Source of the DNA: Diphasiastrum complanatum
Taxonomy: Eukaryota; Streptophyta; Lycopodiopsida; Lycopodiales; Lycopodiaceae
DNA length: 64,000 nucleotides
Assembly (NCBI GenBank): GCA_029204225.1
Contig: CM055104.1
Location: 38,432,527 to 38,496,526 of the forward strand
Reading direction: 5' to 3'
The notes beneath the pieces are model-generated. The model was not told where the DNA came from. It searched no databases and saw nothing but the letters and a program-made list of their open reading frames with translations. Position numbers and translations under genes: made by a program. This document shows positions 24,413-36,010 of the stretch, in pieces. Every line of letters starts with the position of its first letter. The stretch's first letter is position 1.

Positions 24413-25427
24413 CCTGCATTTTGAAGTTTTTTATACCATTCATTGCCAATATTCCTTTCAATGAAATGCATTTCAATTTTGACCTCACCAATTGAAAGGT
24501 GATTGCTTGAGAAAAACAAAACTTAGAGCACCCTTCAACATTTTAACATAAAAATCTTCATACTTGCACTAATAAAATGAATCAATATTCTGTCAAGATT
24601 CAAATGGGCCAATCATATTCTAACCCTTCATTTAACACTTACTATCCAAATGTGAAATAGAGGTGGTCCATTGCCAGGCAACTCATTTGCCAAGATTCAA
24701 AAAAAGGGTGTCAAGTCAAAGAGCACAACAAAGGGACTTATCCCTTGTCTGAAATCACCCTAAAAATGATGCATGTGGCCATGTTCTCTCTCTTCCCCCC
24801 CCCCCTCCGCGAAATGGGTTTTGGCCCCACCCCAGTGTTTGGGTGCCACGTGGCACGGGGCCCGCGCCCACCAAAATGGACCATTTCGCAAGGGAGCAAC
24901 AAGGTGGCAACGTGGGGTAGGGAGCAGGCGGCGCAGGGCAGTGCAACGCCCAGGCACACACACAAATCAGAAAATTGTGCAGTTTGCATATATATGCCCT
25001 CTCAAAAATTTTATAGAAACACTTATGGGATACATTCTGGCTGCCTGGACACGTGGCGCCCATCCAATTTTTTTTTTGTGTGGCTGTGGTGAAGCTGGGC
25101 CAAAATGGGGGATTGCTCCATAAGATGTTCTTGATTGAAAATGTTTTTGGTCAGCAATCTGAAGAAATTCCAATTTGCCAAATCCATACATTTTCCAGCT
25201 GTTTTCTTGGCCATATGCTCCAGAAATTAGAAAAAACTAGTTGTTTCTTCTCGCTGTATCTAGAATGCATATTGCAGAATTTGAAAAGTTGATGAGGTGA
25301 TGTGCATACTCATCCAAATGCGTATTCACAATCGCTGTATGAGTCTGCATTTTCACATTCTGGGCACTATCTCATGAAATCTGGATAAATGCTGTACATA
25401 TTTGCAACTCTTTACTGTGTTTTGCAG
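24413..25427 (+). other. Putative intron sequence before the AMT2 exon, with a GC-rich patch
   Basis: The part up to about 24730 is AT-rich with no feature. About 24795-24955 is strongly GC-rich, with a C-run at about 24797-24806. The final 30 bp lead into a good 3' splice site (actgtgttttgcag, ending 25427). No earlier transporter exon is visible. Confidence 0.5.
24843..24856. promoter_or_regulatory. Perfect 14-bp palindrome with G-box core
   Basis: GTGCCACGTGGCAC is its own reverse complement and contains CACGTG, the core bound by plant bZIP and bHLH factors. A second 'cacgtggcgcc' lies at about 25050. The position inside a presumed intron makes a promoter role uncertain. Confidence 0.4.
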
Positions 25428-25966
25428 GTGTTGTGCAAGGGTGGGCAGCACTTATAATGGGATTAGCGTCTGGAAGCATACCATGGTTCACCATGATGGT
25501 AGTCCATAAAAGGATGAGTCTGTTTCAAAAAATCGACGACACATTGGGAGTCTTTCATACCCATGCTGTTGCAGGTCTCCTTGGTGGATTGCTGACAGGA
25601 CTTTTTGCAGAGCCAACACTTTGCAGCCTTTTTCCTGTTGTTGTTACAAACTCTCGGGGCGCTATTTATGGATCGGGTGGTGGTCAGCAGCTTGGCAGGC
25701 AGCTTGTGGGGGGGCTTTTCATCATTGGCTGGAACATAGTTGTGACAAGTATCATACTGGTGGTAATTGGGATTTTTGTTCCACTGAGAAAGCCAGATGA
25801 GCAACTTGTCATAGGAGATGATGCTGTGCATGGAGAGGAGGCATATGCTCTTTGGGGTGATGGGGAAAAGTTTGACGTAACAAAGCATGGTGGGGGAGAA
25901 AGAAGCAAAAACGATGAAGATTCAGTCTATGAGACACAATCCAAACAGGTTTCCATAGAAATATGA
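25428..25966 (+). CDS. AMT2: AMT2-type ammonium transporter, last exon
   Basis: The exon begins after a 3' splice site (ttttgcag, ending 25427) in phase 1 and ends at TGA 25964-25966, giving about 178 residues, the C-terminal third of a ~480-residue protein. Members of the Amt/MEP/Rh family move ammonium or ammonia across the plasma membrane. Visible are transmembrane segments around [20 protein letters not shown] (residues 1-20 of the exon), [12 protein letters not shown] and the helix preceding VPLRKPD. The conserved pore segment [18 protein letters not shown] (residues 36-53) holds the Asp and the His (residue 45) equivalent to the second pore histidine of AmtB. The cytosolic tail has [27 protein letters not shown]; in plant AMTs the Thr before the basic-His-Gly is a phosphorylation-controlled gate (family knowledge). 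The frame is intact. No upstream exon is seen in this window, so the gene either has a very long intron or is a partial copy. Confidence 0.88.
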
Positions 25967-26166
25967 ACTTGGAATTTCTCTAGTGAGGACTGTGTACAGA
26001 AGTCATGCCAGCATGCAGTCTTATACCTTGAATTTCTATACAAAAGCTTGTAAAACAGGTTATTGTAGAAACAGCAACTTTGAAATTTTAGAGTGAAAAC
26101 CATGTGTACAAAATTCATGCCAGCATGCATGCTTGTACCTTGAATTTATTTAGAATATCTGTAAAA
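25946..26166 (+). repeat. 110-bp tandem duplication spanning the AMT2 stop codon and 3' UTR
   Basis: Copy 1 (about 25946-26055) begins in the last codons ('caggtttccatagaaat') and copy 2 (about 26056-26166) begins 'caggttattgtagaaac'. Both contain 'catgccagcatgca' and 'taccttgaatttct/at' and end in 'tgtaaaa'. The copies differ at perhaps a quarter of positions, so the duplication is old. Confidence 0.75.
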
Positions 26167-26178
26167 TAACAAAAGTTC

Positions 26179-26184
26179 AATAAA
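26179..26184 (+). terminator. Polyadenylation signal for AMT2
   Basis: AATAAA lies 213 bp after the stop codon, followed by a T/G-rich stretch (tgtttggtgtttatg). The distance is usual for a plant 3' UTR. Confidence 0.55.
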
Positions 26185-26189
26185 TGTTT

Positions 26190-26690
26190 GGTGTTTATGC
26201 AGCTTACTAGTATTTATACATTTGCAGTGAGTATGAATCATTAGCATTGGCTATCCGTCTTCAAGATTTAATTTTCGATTGTAAGTGTCATTATCATGAA
26301 TCTCAATTCCTTGACTTTTGATTTGAATCTTGATTCTAATATGTCAACTAGTTTATGAGAATGCCCATTCTTTTTTCTAAAATTTTACATTCTTTTGTAG
26401 TTTTTTCGAATTGACTGGCAGGAGCTCAAGTCAAGAACCTTGGATTTCTTATAATTCATACAAATCTCAGTTTGAATCTCCTCAATTTTAATTGCCTGAG
26501 AACTATTTTATGGAGCATCTATTATTAGAAGAGGCATCATCCAATTGTCCATCATCTTTTTCAAGTTAGACTCGGATCATAACAGTTGATTATGTTCGGA
26601 ACTCATCACATCCATGCCTTCAACTCTTAAACAAGATCCAACTTTTGACTCTATTACATTTTTAATTGAAATGTATCACGTAGGCTATTT
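26190..26690. other. AT-rich spacer, nothing recognised
   Basis: There is no open frame of note, no repeat and no RNA gene. It separates the AMT2 3' end from retroelement remnants. Confidence 0.5.
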
Positions 26691-27074
26691 ACAGAAACCC
26701 ACGTTGCACATCATGAAGTTGCTGATTTCTTTCATTATATGCAATAAATGTTGCAAGTGGCTAAGGATAATATCCGGAATGCTCAAGATAGAGCTAAATA
26801 CTATGCTCTTAAGAGATCTCCCAAAGATTTTAAAGTTGATGACTTGGTATATCTTAAAATACCTAAAGATTCTAAGACGTTACATACCGGAAAGCATTAT
26901 AAGTTGTCTATTCGATATTATGAACCGTTCAGAATATGGAAAATTGGTTCTTTAGCTTATGATCTAGATCTTCAAGGAAAATCTAATGCACACCCAGTTT
27001 TTCATGTGAGGCGATTAAAATTCAGGTTACATGAAGGTGATACAGTTGGATCTGATGAGGATCTATTACACCTG
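26691..27074 (+). mobile_element. Ty3/gypsy integrase C-terminal fragment (plus strand)
   Basis: The frame encodes the region after the integrase core: DNIRNAQDRAKYYA, DDLVYLKIPKDSKTLHTGKH, then HPVFHVRRLKFRLHEGD. This corresponds to the GPY/F-type C-terminal module of plant gypsy elements. It is only a scrap, cut on the right by LTR-T at 27075. Confidence 0.8.
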
Positions 27075-27465
27075 TCGTAAAAATCGCGTGTGGGCGTGAG
27101 CGCAACGGAAGCTCGAGGATAGGGCGTGGCGTGTAGAAACGGAAATGCAACGGTTAGCAAAAGAATTATTCAAGTAAAAGAATTCATACAGTATGCGCAA
27201 ATGAACGACACAGTAGTAAGACAAAAATTGCACTCTGATAATATCAATAGTGAGTACAATAGCTTGAAGTAATAACTTCAGCTTGTTGAGCGTGATAACG
27301 CTGGCTACAGATAAAAGCTCTGATTGAAAGAGAAATTCAATCAACTCAATTAACACTTACATAGCTTGATTCAGCTAGTATATATATTTACAAGTGTCGA
27401 GAGACAAAATATTTTACAAGCTTTTAATGCTATTTACGCCAGTCTTTGCATATGGACAAGGGAGT
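27075..27465 (-). repeat. LTR-T, partial copy
   Basis: It starts tgtcgtaaaaatcg and follows 12982-13345 closely ('gtgagtacaatagcttgaag', 'gagcgtgataacgctggctac', 'gattcagctagtatatata', 'acgccagtctttgcatatg'). The outer half with the minisatellite is missing. It sits between two gypsy integrase scraps that point toward it from both sides. Confidence 0.75.
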
Positions 27466-28153
27466 TCTGGTCTAAATGCAGCCCTACCAATATGATTAAG
27501 AACTTTGAAAGGACCGCTAAATCGTGGAGATAACTTCGGACATTTCCCTGTTCATAGTGTCTTAGAGTCTTTTGGGATTTTAAGATACACCCAATCACCG
27601 ATCTCAAATTCTCGAGGAGCACGACTTCGGTTAGCATAGAATTGGGCTTGATCTTGAGCCTCGATCTTGAGCCGATCTAATGCTTTCCCTAGACACCTGC
27701 AACATTTCCTGCATATCATGCAAGAAATCTGCTGCTGCTTGAACCTTGAGGCCTTTGAGTCCAACAGAGATAGGGGAACGAGGCTAAAAGCCGTACAAGA
27801 GCATAAAAGGACTAAAACCAGTGGCAGAATGCTTCATACTATTGTATGTGAACTCAACCATTGGGAGATACTTTTTCCAATCTGATTGTCGCCTGAAAAC
27901 ATATGCGCGAAGCATATCTTCCATCGACTAGTTGACACGTTTGGTCTAACCATCAGTTTCTGGGTGATCCATAGACGATATACTTAAAATAGTTTCCAGT
28001 CTTTCAAAGACCACCTGCCAGAACTTGCCATTGAACTTGGAATCACGATCACTAATGATATTGTTCGGCAAACCATACAACATGAACAACTTTTCAACGA
28101 AGAGTTGAGCAAGTTTAGAAGCTTTGATAGTAGTTGTTGGTGGAATAAACCGC
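27466..28153 (-). mobile_element. Ty3/gypsy integrase fragment (minus strand)
   Basis: Minus-strand frames give the integrase core end (LFVEKLFMLYGLPNNIISDRDSKFNGKFW, about 28100-28010) and the C-terminal module (AQDQAQFYANRSRAPREFEIGDWVYLKIPKDSKTL, about 27660-27555). It is of the same broad family as the plus-strand scrap at 26691-27074 but a different copy. It has several breaks. It is interrupted at 28153 by the gypsy LTR that starts at 28154. Confidence 0.8.
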
Positions 28154-28976
28154 TGTTGGAAGTAAATATGGTTTATGTGGTGGCTAGATCTACTCACGAT
28201 GTGGTGTAGTATAGAGAGGATCGTCTACTTTTTAAGTTCCTACCAAAAGCTTCAAATTGAAATAGTTAGCGAAAATGAATGCACTAAGGCTTTCCCAACT
28301 AGTGCTCGAAATGGAAATGAAACTATCTAAAAACAATAAGTAATCAATCCTTGATAAGACTTACCCAACTAGCAAGGTTACTGAACTAGATCCTAAATTA
28401 ACACCCACAAGGGAAATGGAATGATAGATTGCGGCTAACTAATAATCAATCAAATAAATACATGCCACAATACAAACCGATGAGGAGGAGGCAAGAGGAG
28501 GCCCGAGCACCTTCCCTCATGCTATGCACCTTCCCAAAGGGAACACAAATGAAATAGAGAGATAGTCTCAAAAATAGAGAGCTTGATAGCTTAATCTCAA
28601 AAGTATTGTATACATGGCAAATACCTCTCCTTTTATAGCAAGGAGGGTCTTCCATAAGTATTCACTAACTTATGGAATTAATTTAAAACTAGCCATTCTA
28701 GAACTCCTAACTTAGGACTTAGAAATTTTAAAATTTCTAACTTGAAACTTAAGATAACTTAAAGACAAATATTTCTAAGCTTAAGTTTCTTAAGTCTAAG
28801 TTTTAATCCTAAGTTTAAGTTATTTTATTATTTTAAGCTTCTACCCATGGACTTACAAAACACATGCCATAGTAGAAGTTTATTGGCAAATACCCATACG
28901 TGGGCTTGCAAAACACATGCCATGGAGTTTTATTTCTTATTTTTATATTTTCTCTATGTTTGCACAATTGCTAACA
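28154..28976 (-). repeat. 3' LTR of gypsy element G
   Basis: The boundaries are tgttggaag at 28154 and ...gctaaca at 28976, a TG...CA pair with a short terminal inverted repeat (TGTT/AACA). A polypurine tract lies directly inside it. On the minus strand a TATA box (ctataaaagg, about 28630-28640) implies transcription toward lower coordinates. The LTR splits the gypsy integrase sequence at its left edge, which shows it inserted there. Confidence 0.75.
28281..28377. other. Two stem-loops like those at 508-706
   Basis: Positions 28281-28305 have stem gcacta/tagtgc around aggctttcccaac. Positions 28349-28377 have stem ccttgata/tagcaagg (one mismatch) around agacttacccaac. Loop ends (cccaac) and the TA closing pairs agree with the three hairpins near the left end. 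By the TATA position they would lie in the transcribed part of the LTR. Confidence 0.55.
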
Positions 28977-28977
28977 T

Positions 28978-28992
28978 TATCCCCCTCCTTAT
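28978..28992 (-). other. Polypurine tract of gypsy element G
   Basis: On the minus strand the sequence reads TAAGGAGGGGGATAA directly before the LTR start at 28976, the normal site of plus-strand priming. Confidence 0.6.
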
Positions 28993-31900
28993 TGGATTGG
29001 TGGTCCCACACCAATCGAAGCTTTTTCGTCCTGGAATTTTTGAGCTTCTTGGAGGCGAGATTGTTGTTGTCGGGATTGGTAAATTTTGTTGTTGATGCCC
29101 TCCATCATTTTCCATCATAATTTGTTAAGGAAAGGCATGGATTTGTAGTAATGGAGCATACCTTGTAGAAAGTTGTGGGTTCATAACTCCACCATATCAA
29201 TGTGCAGTGCCGAAGTGAGGGTTGCGCAATAGTAAAGCCTTGCTACGTTGATGGGGTCGTCTTGTGTTGGCAGTGGTTTATTGATATCAATGGCTATTGG
29301 TGGTAGCCCTCGATCCCAAAAACCCTTGAGTTCTGCCAAGAATGCCACCAGGCCGCAATTTTCCAGAAAATATCTGACGTTGCGATCAGGATTGCCATGG
29401 TGCTTTTGGTAAAATACACGGCAGTTGGTGACCATATCTTCATCTAAATTGCCGGTATCCACTCCTGTGAGCTTGGGCCAAAAGATCCTGTTTTTTATCT
29501 TTGTGACAGGAAACGGTTCTCACCGCACTACCAAATAGTAGTATGGATTGGTGCGCATGTAGGAAGGTGCTTCGAGATACCGTGCCATGTATGTTTTGCT
29601 TTGTAGGAAGAGCTGATGGCGCCAGAGTGGTTGTGGATCCAGGAGCTTCACGGCTTCCTTATGGGTTTTGCACTGGTCCAGATCTAGCAAGATGTAGCCG
29701 TCGCACTCTTTTGTGGTTGGATATTTCTTGGAGAATTCTTGAGATGCACGCAACTCCTTGCTCGGTTCAGTGGGCGTGATTCTGTGCCGGAATGGAAGGT
29801 TAGTGGTGTCGATGGGATTAGAAGTGGAGGAAGGAAAAAGATAGTGTTGGGAGCCGGTACCACCAGAGCCCTGTGCATTGGTTGATGCTTGCCCTTGGGT
29901 TTGGCCTTGAAATGATGAGCCTTGAGCAGTAGGTGGAGACTATTGGAATCTGCTCCATCTCCACCATCTGATCCATCAAAGTGGTGCTCAGAATCATGAA
30001 ACTGGGCGTGCTTTGCATGGACAGAAGGCGTTGACTGGGTAGTTGCATTTAACCTTTCTTCCAGGGTGGCGAAATCCACCAATTCCAACTATACCTTCAT
30101 AGCGGAACGTGCGGCTTGTGCATCTACTACAGCCTCGTCCCTTTCGGTTGTAAGGTTGTCTATGGCGGTTTGCATGTTGGAGATCTTCAGTTGGAGCTGG
30201 TTCTGGAGGTGGCTGAGCGATTATAAGTGATGAGGTTCTGAATTTGCTACTGCTGTTGTTTGCTTTCTGCCTCCAACCTTGTTTTTTCCTTCTAAAGATC
30301 TGCCATAGCGCCATCATCAAATTATCTCATGGTGTATTGTCCCCCCTGGGTGCCAAATAAATTATATTGGAGCTCATTCACCAACTATACCGCTTTTTGG
30401 GCTGGGAGGGGTAACTACTCTCAAGGGCCAATATCAGAGTGTGGGTATAGTTGGGATATGGCATGGGATTAAATGGGAGAAAATCTAGAATGGGCGGAGA
30501 AGGTGGATTTTGAGAAAAGACAGGGGGTGGTGATTGAGGGATGAGAGAAGACGTTGGTGAGGGTGATTGTTGTATGAGAGGTGGTGAATGTGGTGGCGAC
30601 AGAATGCGTGTGGGGGATGTGTAAATTGGAGGAGTTGTGATGGTGGTGGATGTAGTCTGTGATAATAATTGCAAAGCAAAATCATCTACATTGACGAAGA
30701 TTGTATAGGTGAGGGCTTTGGTGGAATTGTGGAATCAAAGCCCGTGTTGAGAGTGAATGAGGGTGTGGAGGTAGTCGTAAATGGTGGGGGTATTGGTGGA
30801 AGAGTAGTTGTGATAGTAGGTAAGGAAACTGGAGCTGTGGAAGATGGCTGAGTGGACAAAACCATTCCCATGGAACCAGAACCGGAAGCGCCTGCATCGA
30901 GTGAACTGCTTGCTGCTGGTATTGCTTGTCGACGTTATTGGACCTAGTGGAGTAAGGCCTCTTGCTATGCTAGGACATCCTTTGGGACTTGAGAGGGTTT
31001 CAAGCTCCCACCGGATTCAACATACTCTGGCCCTATATCACTGGATAAGATATCAGGGGAGATGGTGTTGTCCGTGCTGATTGCATTCCTTTTTGTTTCT
31101 TTGTGGGTGGTGTTGGTGAAATAGGTTCTGCTGTCGGTTGTGAGGTGGCTCGCTTTCTGGTGTTCGGATAGACATCGTCGACCTCTTTGATAGCAATGGT
31201 CACTTGATGTCCCAACTGTTTGGGGACCAACATCTGGAGGAGATATCCACATTTGGTGGTTGGTTTCCTGGCTTTTAAGACCTCGCATAACTTGTTTGAT
31301 ACCTTTTCCGCCCACTTGTAGTTGTGAGTGGGATCATCCACGGTGAGGGTCAAGGAGAAGAGATCACTCAGTGAGATGCGATCCATTTTGACTATATGGA
31401 CCTCAACCATAGTGACTAGGAATTCTGATGCCACCTGGAGATAGGAATCAATGAGAAGGCGAATAGTTATCCTGTCGTTGGTTTGGACAATGGTTTTCCG
31501 TCCTCTGTTAGAAACTTGGTGAAATATTTGGCATCATAACTAGTACCCTTGCCATGGATCATCTCTCCCAGATTAGGAAATCCAATACTCTGTAGATGCT
31601 CGGGAGAGATGTTGATGATGGTAGAACTGCCGCACTTAGATGTGATTTTGAATGTTTGGAACTCATCTGAATAGGTTGATTAGGTAGCTCAAATCAAACT
31701 CTCACTCTGCTGATCGAGGAAGTATGTTAGATCAAAGCCGAGGTTCATAAGAACATCCTTGGCCAGGATAAGTTGCTCAGCATAATTTTTGATAGAAATC
31801 ATGAAAATGTCCCCTGAATAGGGCTTAGGGGCCTTACAACGGTGGAGAGAGAGCGATGAGTTGCGAGAGGCCATGATAGCAGTGCTTCTAGATTGCTCGG

Positions 31901-32510
31901 GAAGTTTTGAAAATCTTGAAAAATTTCAGCATGAACTTGGTAGCAGGAATCTAGAATGAATTCGTGGAGAGGATGGGGGAGGCCTATATATAGACTTTTT
32001 TTATCAAGAATTCGCAACTTCATCCAAAATTTGTCCTTAGTCTCCACGATTAGGCTAGTGAGGTTTGCAAATTTTGAGGCACTGTTTTGAGGGTCAACGA
32101 ATTTCTGTAAGTGACTTTTTGTACAAAATGAGAGAAATGGCTGACAATACAAAAATGGATCTGATCAGAATTCACGAAAATGATAGAGAAATCGTGGAGA
32201 TGATTTTGATGCTCAGGAATTTGCTACGAATTTTGTCAGGGAGGATCTGATGCAGAAAATTGATGTTTTCTATTTATGAAAAGAACTTTGTCTCTGAGAC
32301 AATTCGTGGAGGTAAAAAATGAATCGTGCATACTAAAAAAGTGGTTGGGCGAATTCTATCTGATGTGATTGTGAGGCAAATTTTCTAAAAAGAATGATTC
32401 TTGTGGTTTTCTCAAAAAAAGACTGATTGTATGTCTGATCTGATGATATCTTGATGTTGTAAAACAAGAAAACATGGCAAGAAATTGTTGAATAGTAAGC
32501 AGGCAGGAAA
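28993..32510 (-). mobile_element. Gypsy element G, extra 3' region between integrase and LTR
   Basis: About 3.5 kb follow the integrase and precede the 3' LTR. Minus-strand frames are fragmentary: one begins MASRNSSLSLHRCKAPKPYSG (31874); another is around 31434-31033 with a basic C-terminal patch; one is Pro/Ser/Thr-rich (about 30680-30380); and one near 29460-29180 contains PDRNVRYFLENCGLVAFLAEL. None matches a family I can name. Extra 3' frames here are known in Athila-, Tat- and env-bearing gypsy lineages, so this may be such a region. It is broken in many places. Confidence 0.5.
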
Positions 32511-35461
32511 GAAAACAACTAATATATATCAAGATAAAAATAGGTCTCATTGTACTTTCTCAGTCTGCTCTCATTGACCACAATGTCTAAAAGATCACCT
32601 TGTACGGTTTGGAGTTGGACATATCCAGAGGCAAATATCTTTTGAATGACATAAGGTCCTTGGCTAGAAAATTTGAGTTTTTCTTTAAATGCTTTGGCTT
32701 GGTATAACAAAACCTTATCTCCAACCTAAAACTCTTTGAGTTTAAGGATCGATCATGCCATGCTTTTTGTCGACGTTTGTGGACTTGTTGAGCATAGATG
32801 CTGATGCGATGTGTTTCACACAATTGCTCCAGATGAAATAACCTATTTGCTAGGATCTGTCGATTATCTAGCTCAAGATTATATGCTACTCGAAGGGATG
32901 GAATATGGAATTCTAAAAGCATAACGACTTCTTAGCCATATACTAGCTGAAAAGGGGTTAAGCATGTGGCTCACTTCGGGGTAATGCGGTAGGCCCATAG
33001 AGTAGCATGAAGTTTTAGTTCCCAATCGGATCGGCGGGATTCGATGGTTTTGGTGAGAATGCCACATAAGATTTTGTTTGTGGATTCCGCCTGGCCATTG
33101 CATCATGGATAATATGGGAAACTTTTGTGATGTACCACAAAAAATTTGGAAAGGAGATCTGCTATGACAAAGTTAAGAAAATGTGTACCTCTATCGTTGA
33201 TAAGTTCTAGAGGACATCCGAAATGAACGATAACCTATTCATAGAGAAATTTTGCGGTAGAAGCGTCAGCATTGCGAACAACTCTTGCTTCAGCCCATTT
33301 GGTACAATAGTCCGTAGCTAGTACGATATAGCTGGATTGAGTGTGTCTAGTAGCACCACTAATGGGTCCAACATAATCTATTCCTCATTTCTGGAAAGCT
33401 TGATCAGTTGTGACAGGGTGCAAAGACATGTAGTCGGTCTTTTGAAATCGTTTGGTTCTTTGACAAACATCACAAGCCTTAGTATAGGTGTGAGTATCCT
33501 TAAAGAGAGTTGGCCACCAAAATCGGCCAAGAGTTTTTAGTAGTCATTTCGGAAGAGAAATGACCTGATCCAACACCTTCATGAGTGAGGGAGATGACAG
33601 AGGGTATTTCACCTTCAGTAAGACAACGTCGGATAATTCCATCTAACCCTTGTTTGTAAAGTTGGCCTGCAATTAACGTATAAGGTTTGGTTTTAAGGAC
33701 CAACGCAAGTTGTTCGGGTTTAGATAAGGATGGATCCATCTACCCTGAAGTTAAATATTATGTGATTTTCTTGGCCCAAATTAGTGTAGAGTCAACCTGA
33801 AATAAGATGGCATCGGGTAAATCATCATTGACACCTTCATCTGGGGTGGGTAGGTTAGGGATTCGAGATAGATGGTCTGCTAAAAAATGTTGAACTCCCT
33901 TTTGAACCACGATCCTAAACTCAAATTCTCGCAGTAATAGGATCCATCGAGTGATACGACCAGTCGTGCAAGTATTGTTGATGAGATATAAGAGTGCTTG
34001 ATGATCAGTGAAGAAGGCAAAAACTTTTCCCAGAAGATAATGGCAAAACTTCTGAACCGCATATACCATTGCCAAAGCTTCATGCTCGGTAGTGGTATAA
34101 TTGACTTCAGTGGGTATCAATTGTCTATTGAGAAATTGGATTGGATAATCATTTTTGAATTCTCCCGGTTGGGTGAGCACTGCTCCAATGGCATACTTGG
34201 ATGCATCGGTATGCACATGGAATTCTTTAGAATAATCAAGAGCCCGGAGGATAGGTGCATTGGTAAGGGCTTCTTTTAGTTGATTGAATGCGACGCATTG
34301 TTCATCAGTCCATTTGGGGACAACGACTACTTTATAGATTAATCGTGCTTTATTAGAGAAGTCTAGAATAAAGCACCGATAGTAGTTGGCATGGCCAAGG
34401 AAGGAATACACTTCGCGGATGGTACAAGGTTCGGGTAGATTTTGAGTGGCCAGGATCTTGCCTGGGTCGGTTGCAATGCCATTTTTTGAAATGATATGTC
34501 CTAACACAATACCATGTGTGACCTAGATCTGGGATTTTTTAGGGTTCAGGGAGATGCTGAATCGTTGACATTGGATAAAAAAAATTTCAAGCACGGACGG
34601 ATGTTGTGATTCTTCTAAATGTGCACCTAAATCATCCAAGTAAACTTCTAGGGTGTCGTCTATCTGCTGAGAAAAGGCAGCTTGCATAACATATTGGAAG
34701 GTGCTAGGAGCATTACAGAGACCAAAAGACACGACTTTCCAACATAAGGTTTTCCATTTTGTGGCAAAAGCGGTTTATGTTGATATTCTTCAGCAATTTG
34801 GATCATATTGTATCCACTAAAGCCATCTAAGAAGGATCTAGCCTCATCTCCTGCTAGATTTTCTAAGATGGATTCTCCGAAAGGTAGTGGAAAAAGATCA
34901 TGTTCTGTGACGACATTAAGTTTCTTAAAATCAACACAGATGTAGAGTTTTCCATTTTTCCTAGGAATGATGACGATTGAGGAGACCCACTCAGTATGCT
35001 CGATTTTATAGATGAATCCTACATCTAAGAGGCATTGTAGTTCTTCTTTGATCTTGGCCTTATAGATTGGATTGCATCTGTAGGGACGACTAGTAGTTCT
35101 CCTCGCACCCGGTTTAAGCGGAATACGATGCACAACTACTTGGGGTGAGACACCTTTCATGTCTTTATAGGACCACACAAAGACATGTCTATATTTTTGC
35201 ATGAGCTTTTCAAGCCGTCTGCATTGCTCGCGATTGAGATGAGATCCGACGTGGACAATATATTCGTTACTTTCATGTGGCTCGCTCAAGGAAAGAGTAA
35301 TGGTTCGGGCAGGGCCTTCATAGGGCAAATTACCATTTGCCTCGCGTTGAACTTGGGGTAATTGGATGGTTACATCCTCGATTGTATAGTCCTTAAAGTA
35401 TGCATGCACATCATGGGCTGAAGATTCGAGGGGAGCCTTGTCTTTCAACTGCCGGGATGGT
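32511..35461 (-). mobile_element. Gypsy element G, pol region (RT, RNase H, integrase)
   Basis: In minus-strand order: a pre-RT linker and RT start (about 35448-34740; SIVIIPRKNGKLYICVDFKKLN), the second half of RT (about 34730-34520, with a YLDD block), a connection/RNase H region (34507-33758; FHVHTDASKYAIGAVLTQPGEF, VQHFLADHLSRIP), integrase (about 33740-32590) and a GPY-type C-terminus (SSQGPYVIQKIFASGYVQL, about 32640). The lineage is within Ty3/gypsy, perhaps the Tat/Athila side. Gag, protease and the 5' LTR are not seen; the sequence changes at about 35461 to another element. It carries roughly half a dozen or more breaks. Confidence 0.8.
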
Positions 35462-36010
35462 ATTTGGAAGGTTCAAGGGTTGGTGTGAGAATAGAAGCAA
35501 TCTCAGGAACTTGCACTGTTCACACAGTAGGTGGATTAAACTACGAACTGCTTGAAAGAGACAGCCGTATCCAGGTCCCAGTTTTAAAAAAGGTAAAACT
35601 AATACAATTAAAGAGGGGCCTTCATCCTAAAAACTTAGCTTATGAATGAAATTACATTCTTTTAAAGCTAAGTTTAAAAGAATCTATCAAAATTTCACTT
35701 TCATAAACCATAAATTTAATCATTTCTTTAAAAGAAACTAAAGGTAAGGCTTAAATTTACCAAAAAGCTTTAAGCTAACCTTCTATTATTTTTTTTATGC
35801 AAACCAAGAAACTTAAGGTTTGAATTGAAAAAACCATAGTGAATAGCTTCTGCCTGTTTGTAAAAACAACAAGCCTACAATCACAAGTCACCCTTTACTC
35901 AAGATAAACTTGAGCAAAGGCTAAAATTCAAACAGCCACATTCCAATTAAAAAGAATACGAAACCACAAAGGCAAACAAGGAGACTTGTGCACCTTTAAG
36001 AGAATCGACT
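35462..36010 (-). other. Leader sequence of the LTR-X element, non-coding
   Basis: This AT-rich region lies inside the primer site at 36011-36022 and ends abruptly at gypsy element G. No gag frame is seen. Its place suggests the untranslated leader of a minus-strand element that has lost its coding part or is interrupted here. Confidence 0.4.

Noticed and set aside
24738-25123. Several overlapping open frames in the GC-rich patch
   Set aside because: All frames are open because stop codons are rare in GC-rich DNA; no conserved motif appears.
30378-30897. Proline- and histidine-rich open frames
   Set aside because: They are alternative frames of one low-complexity stretch inside gypsy element G, not independent genes.
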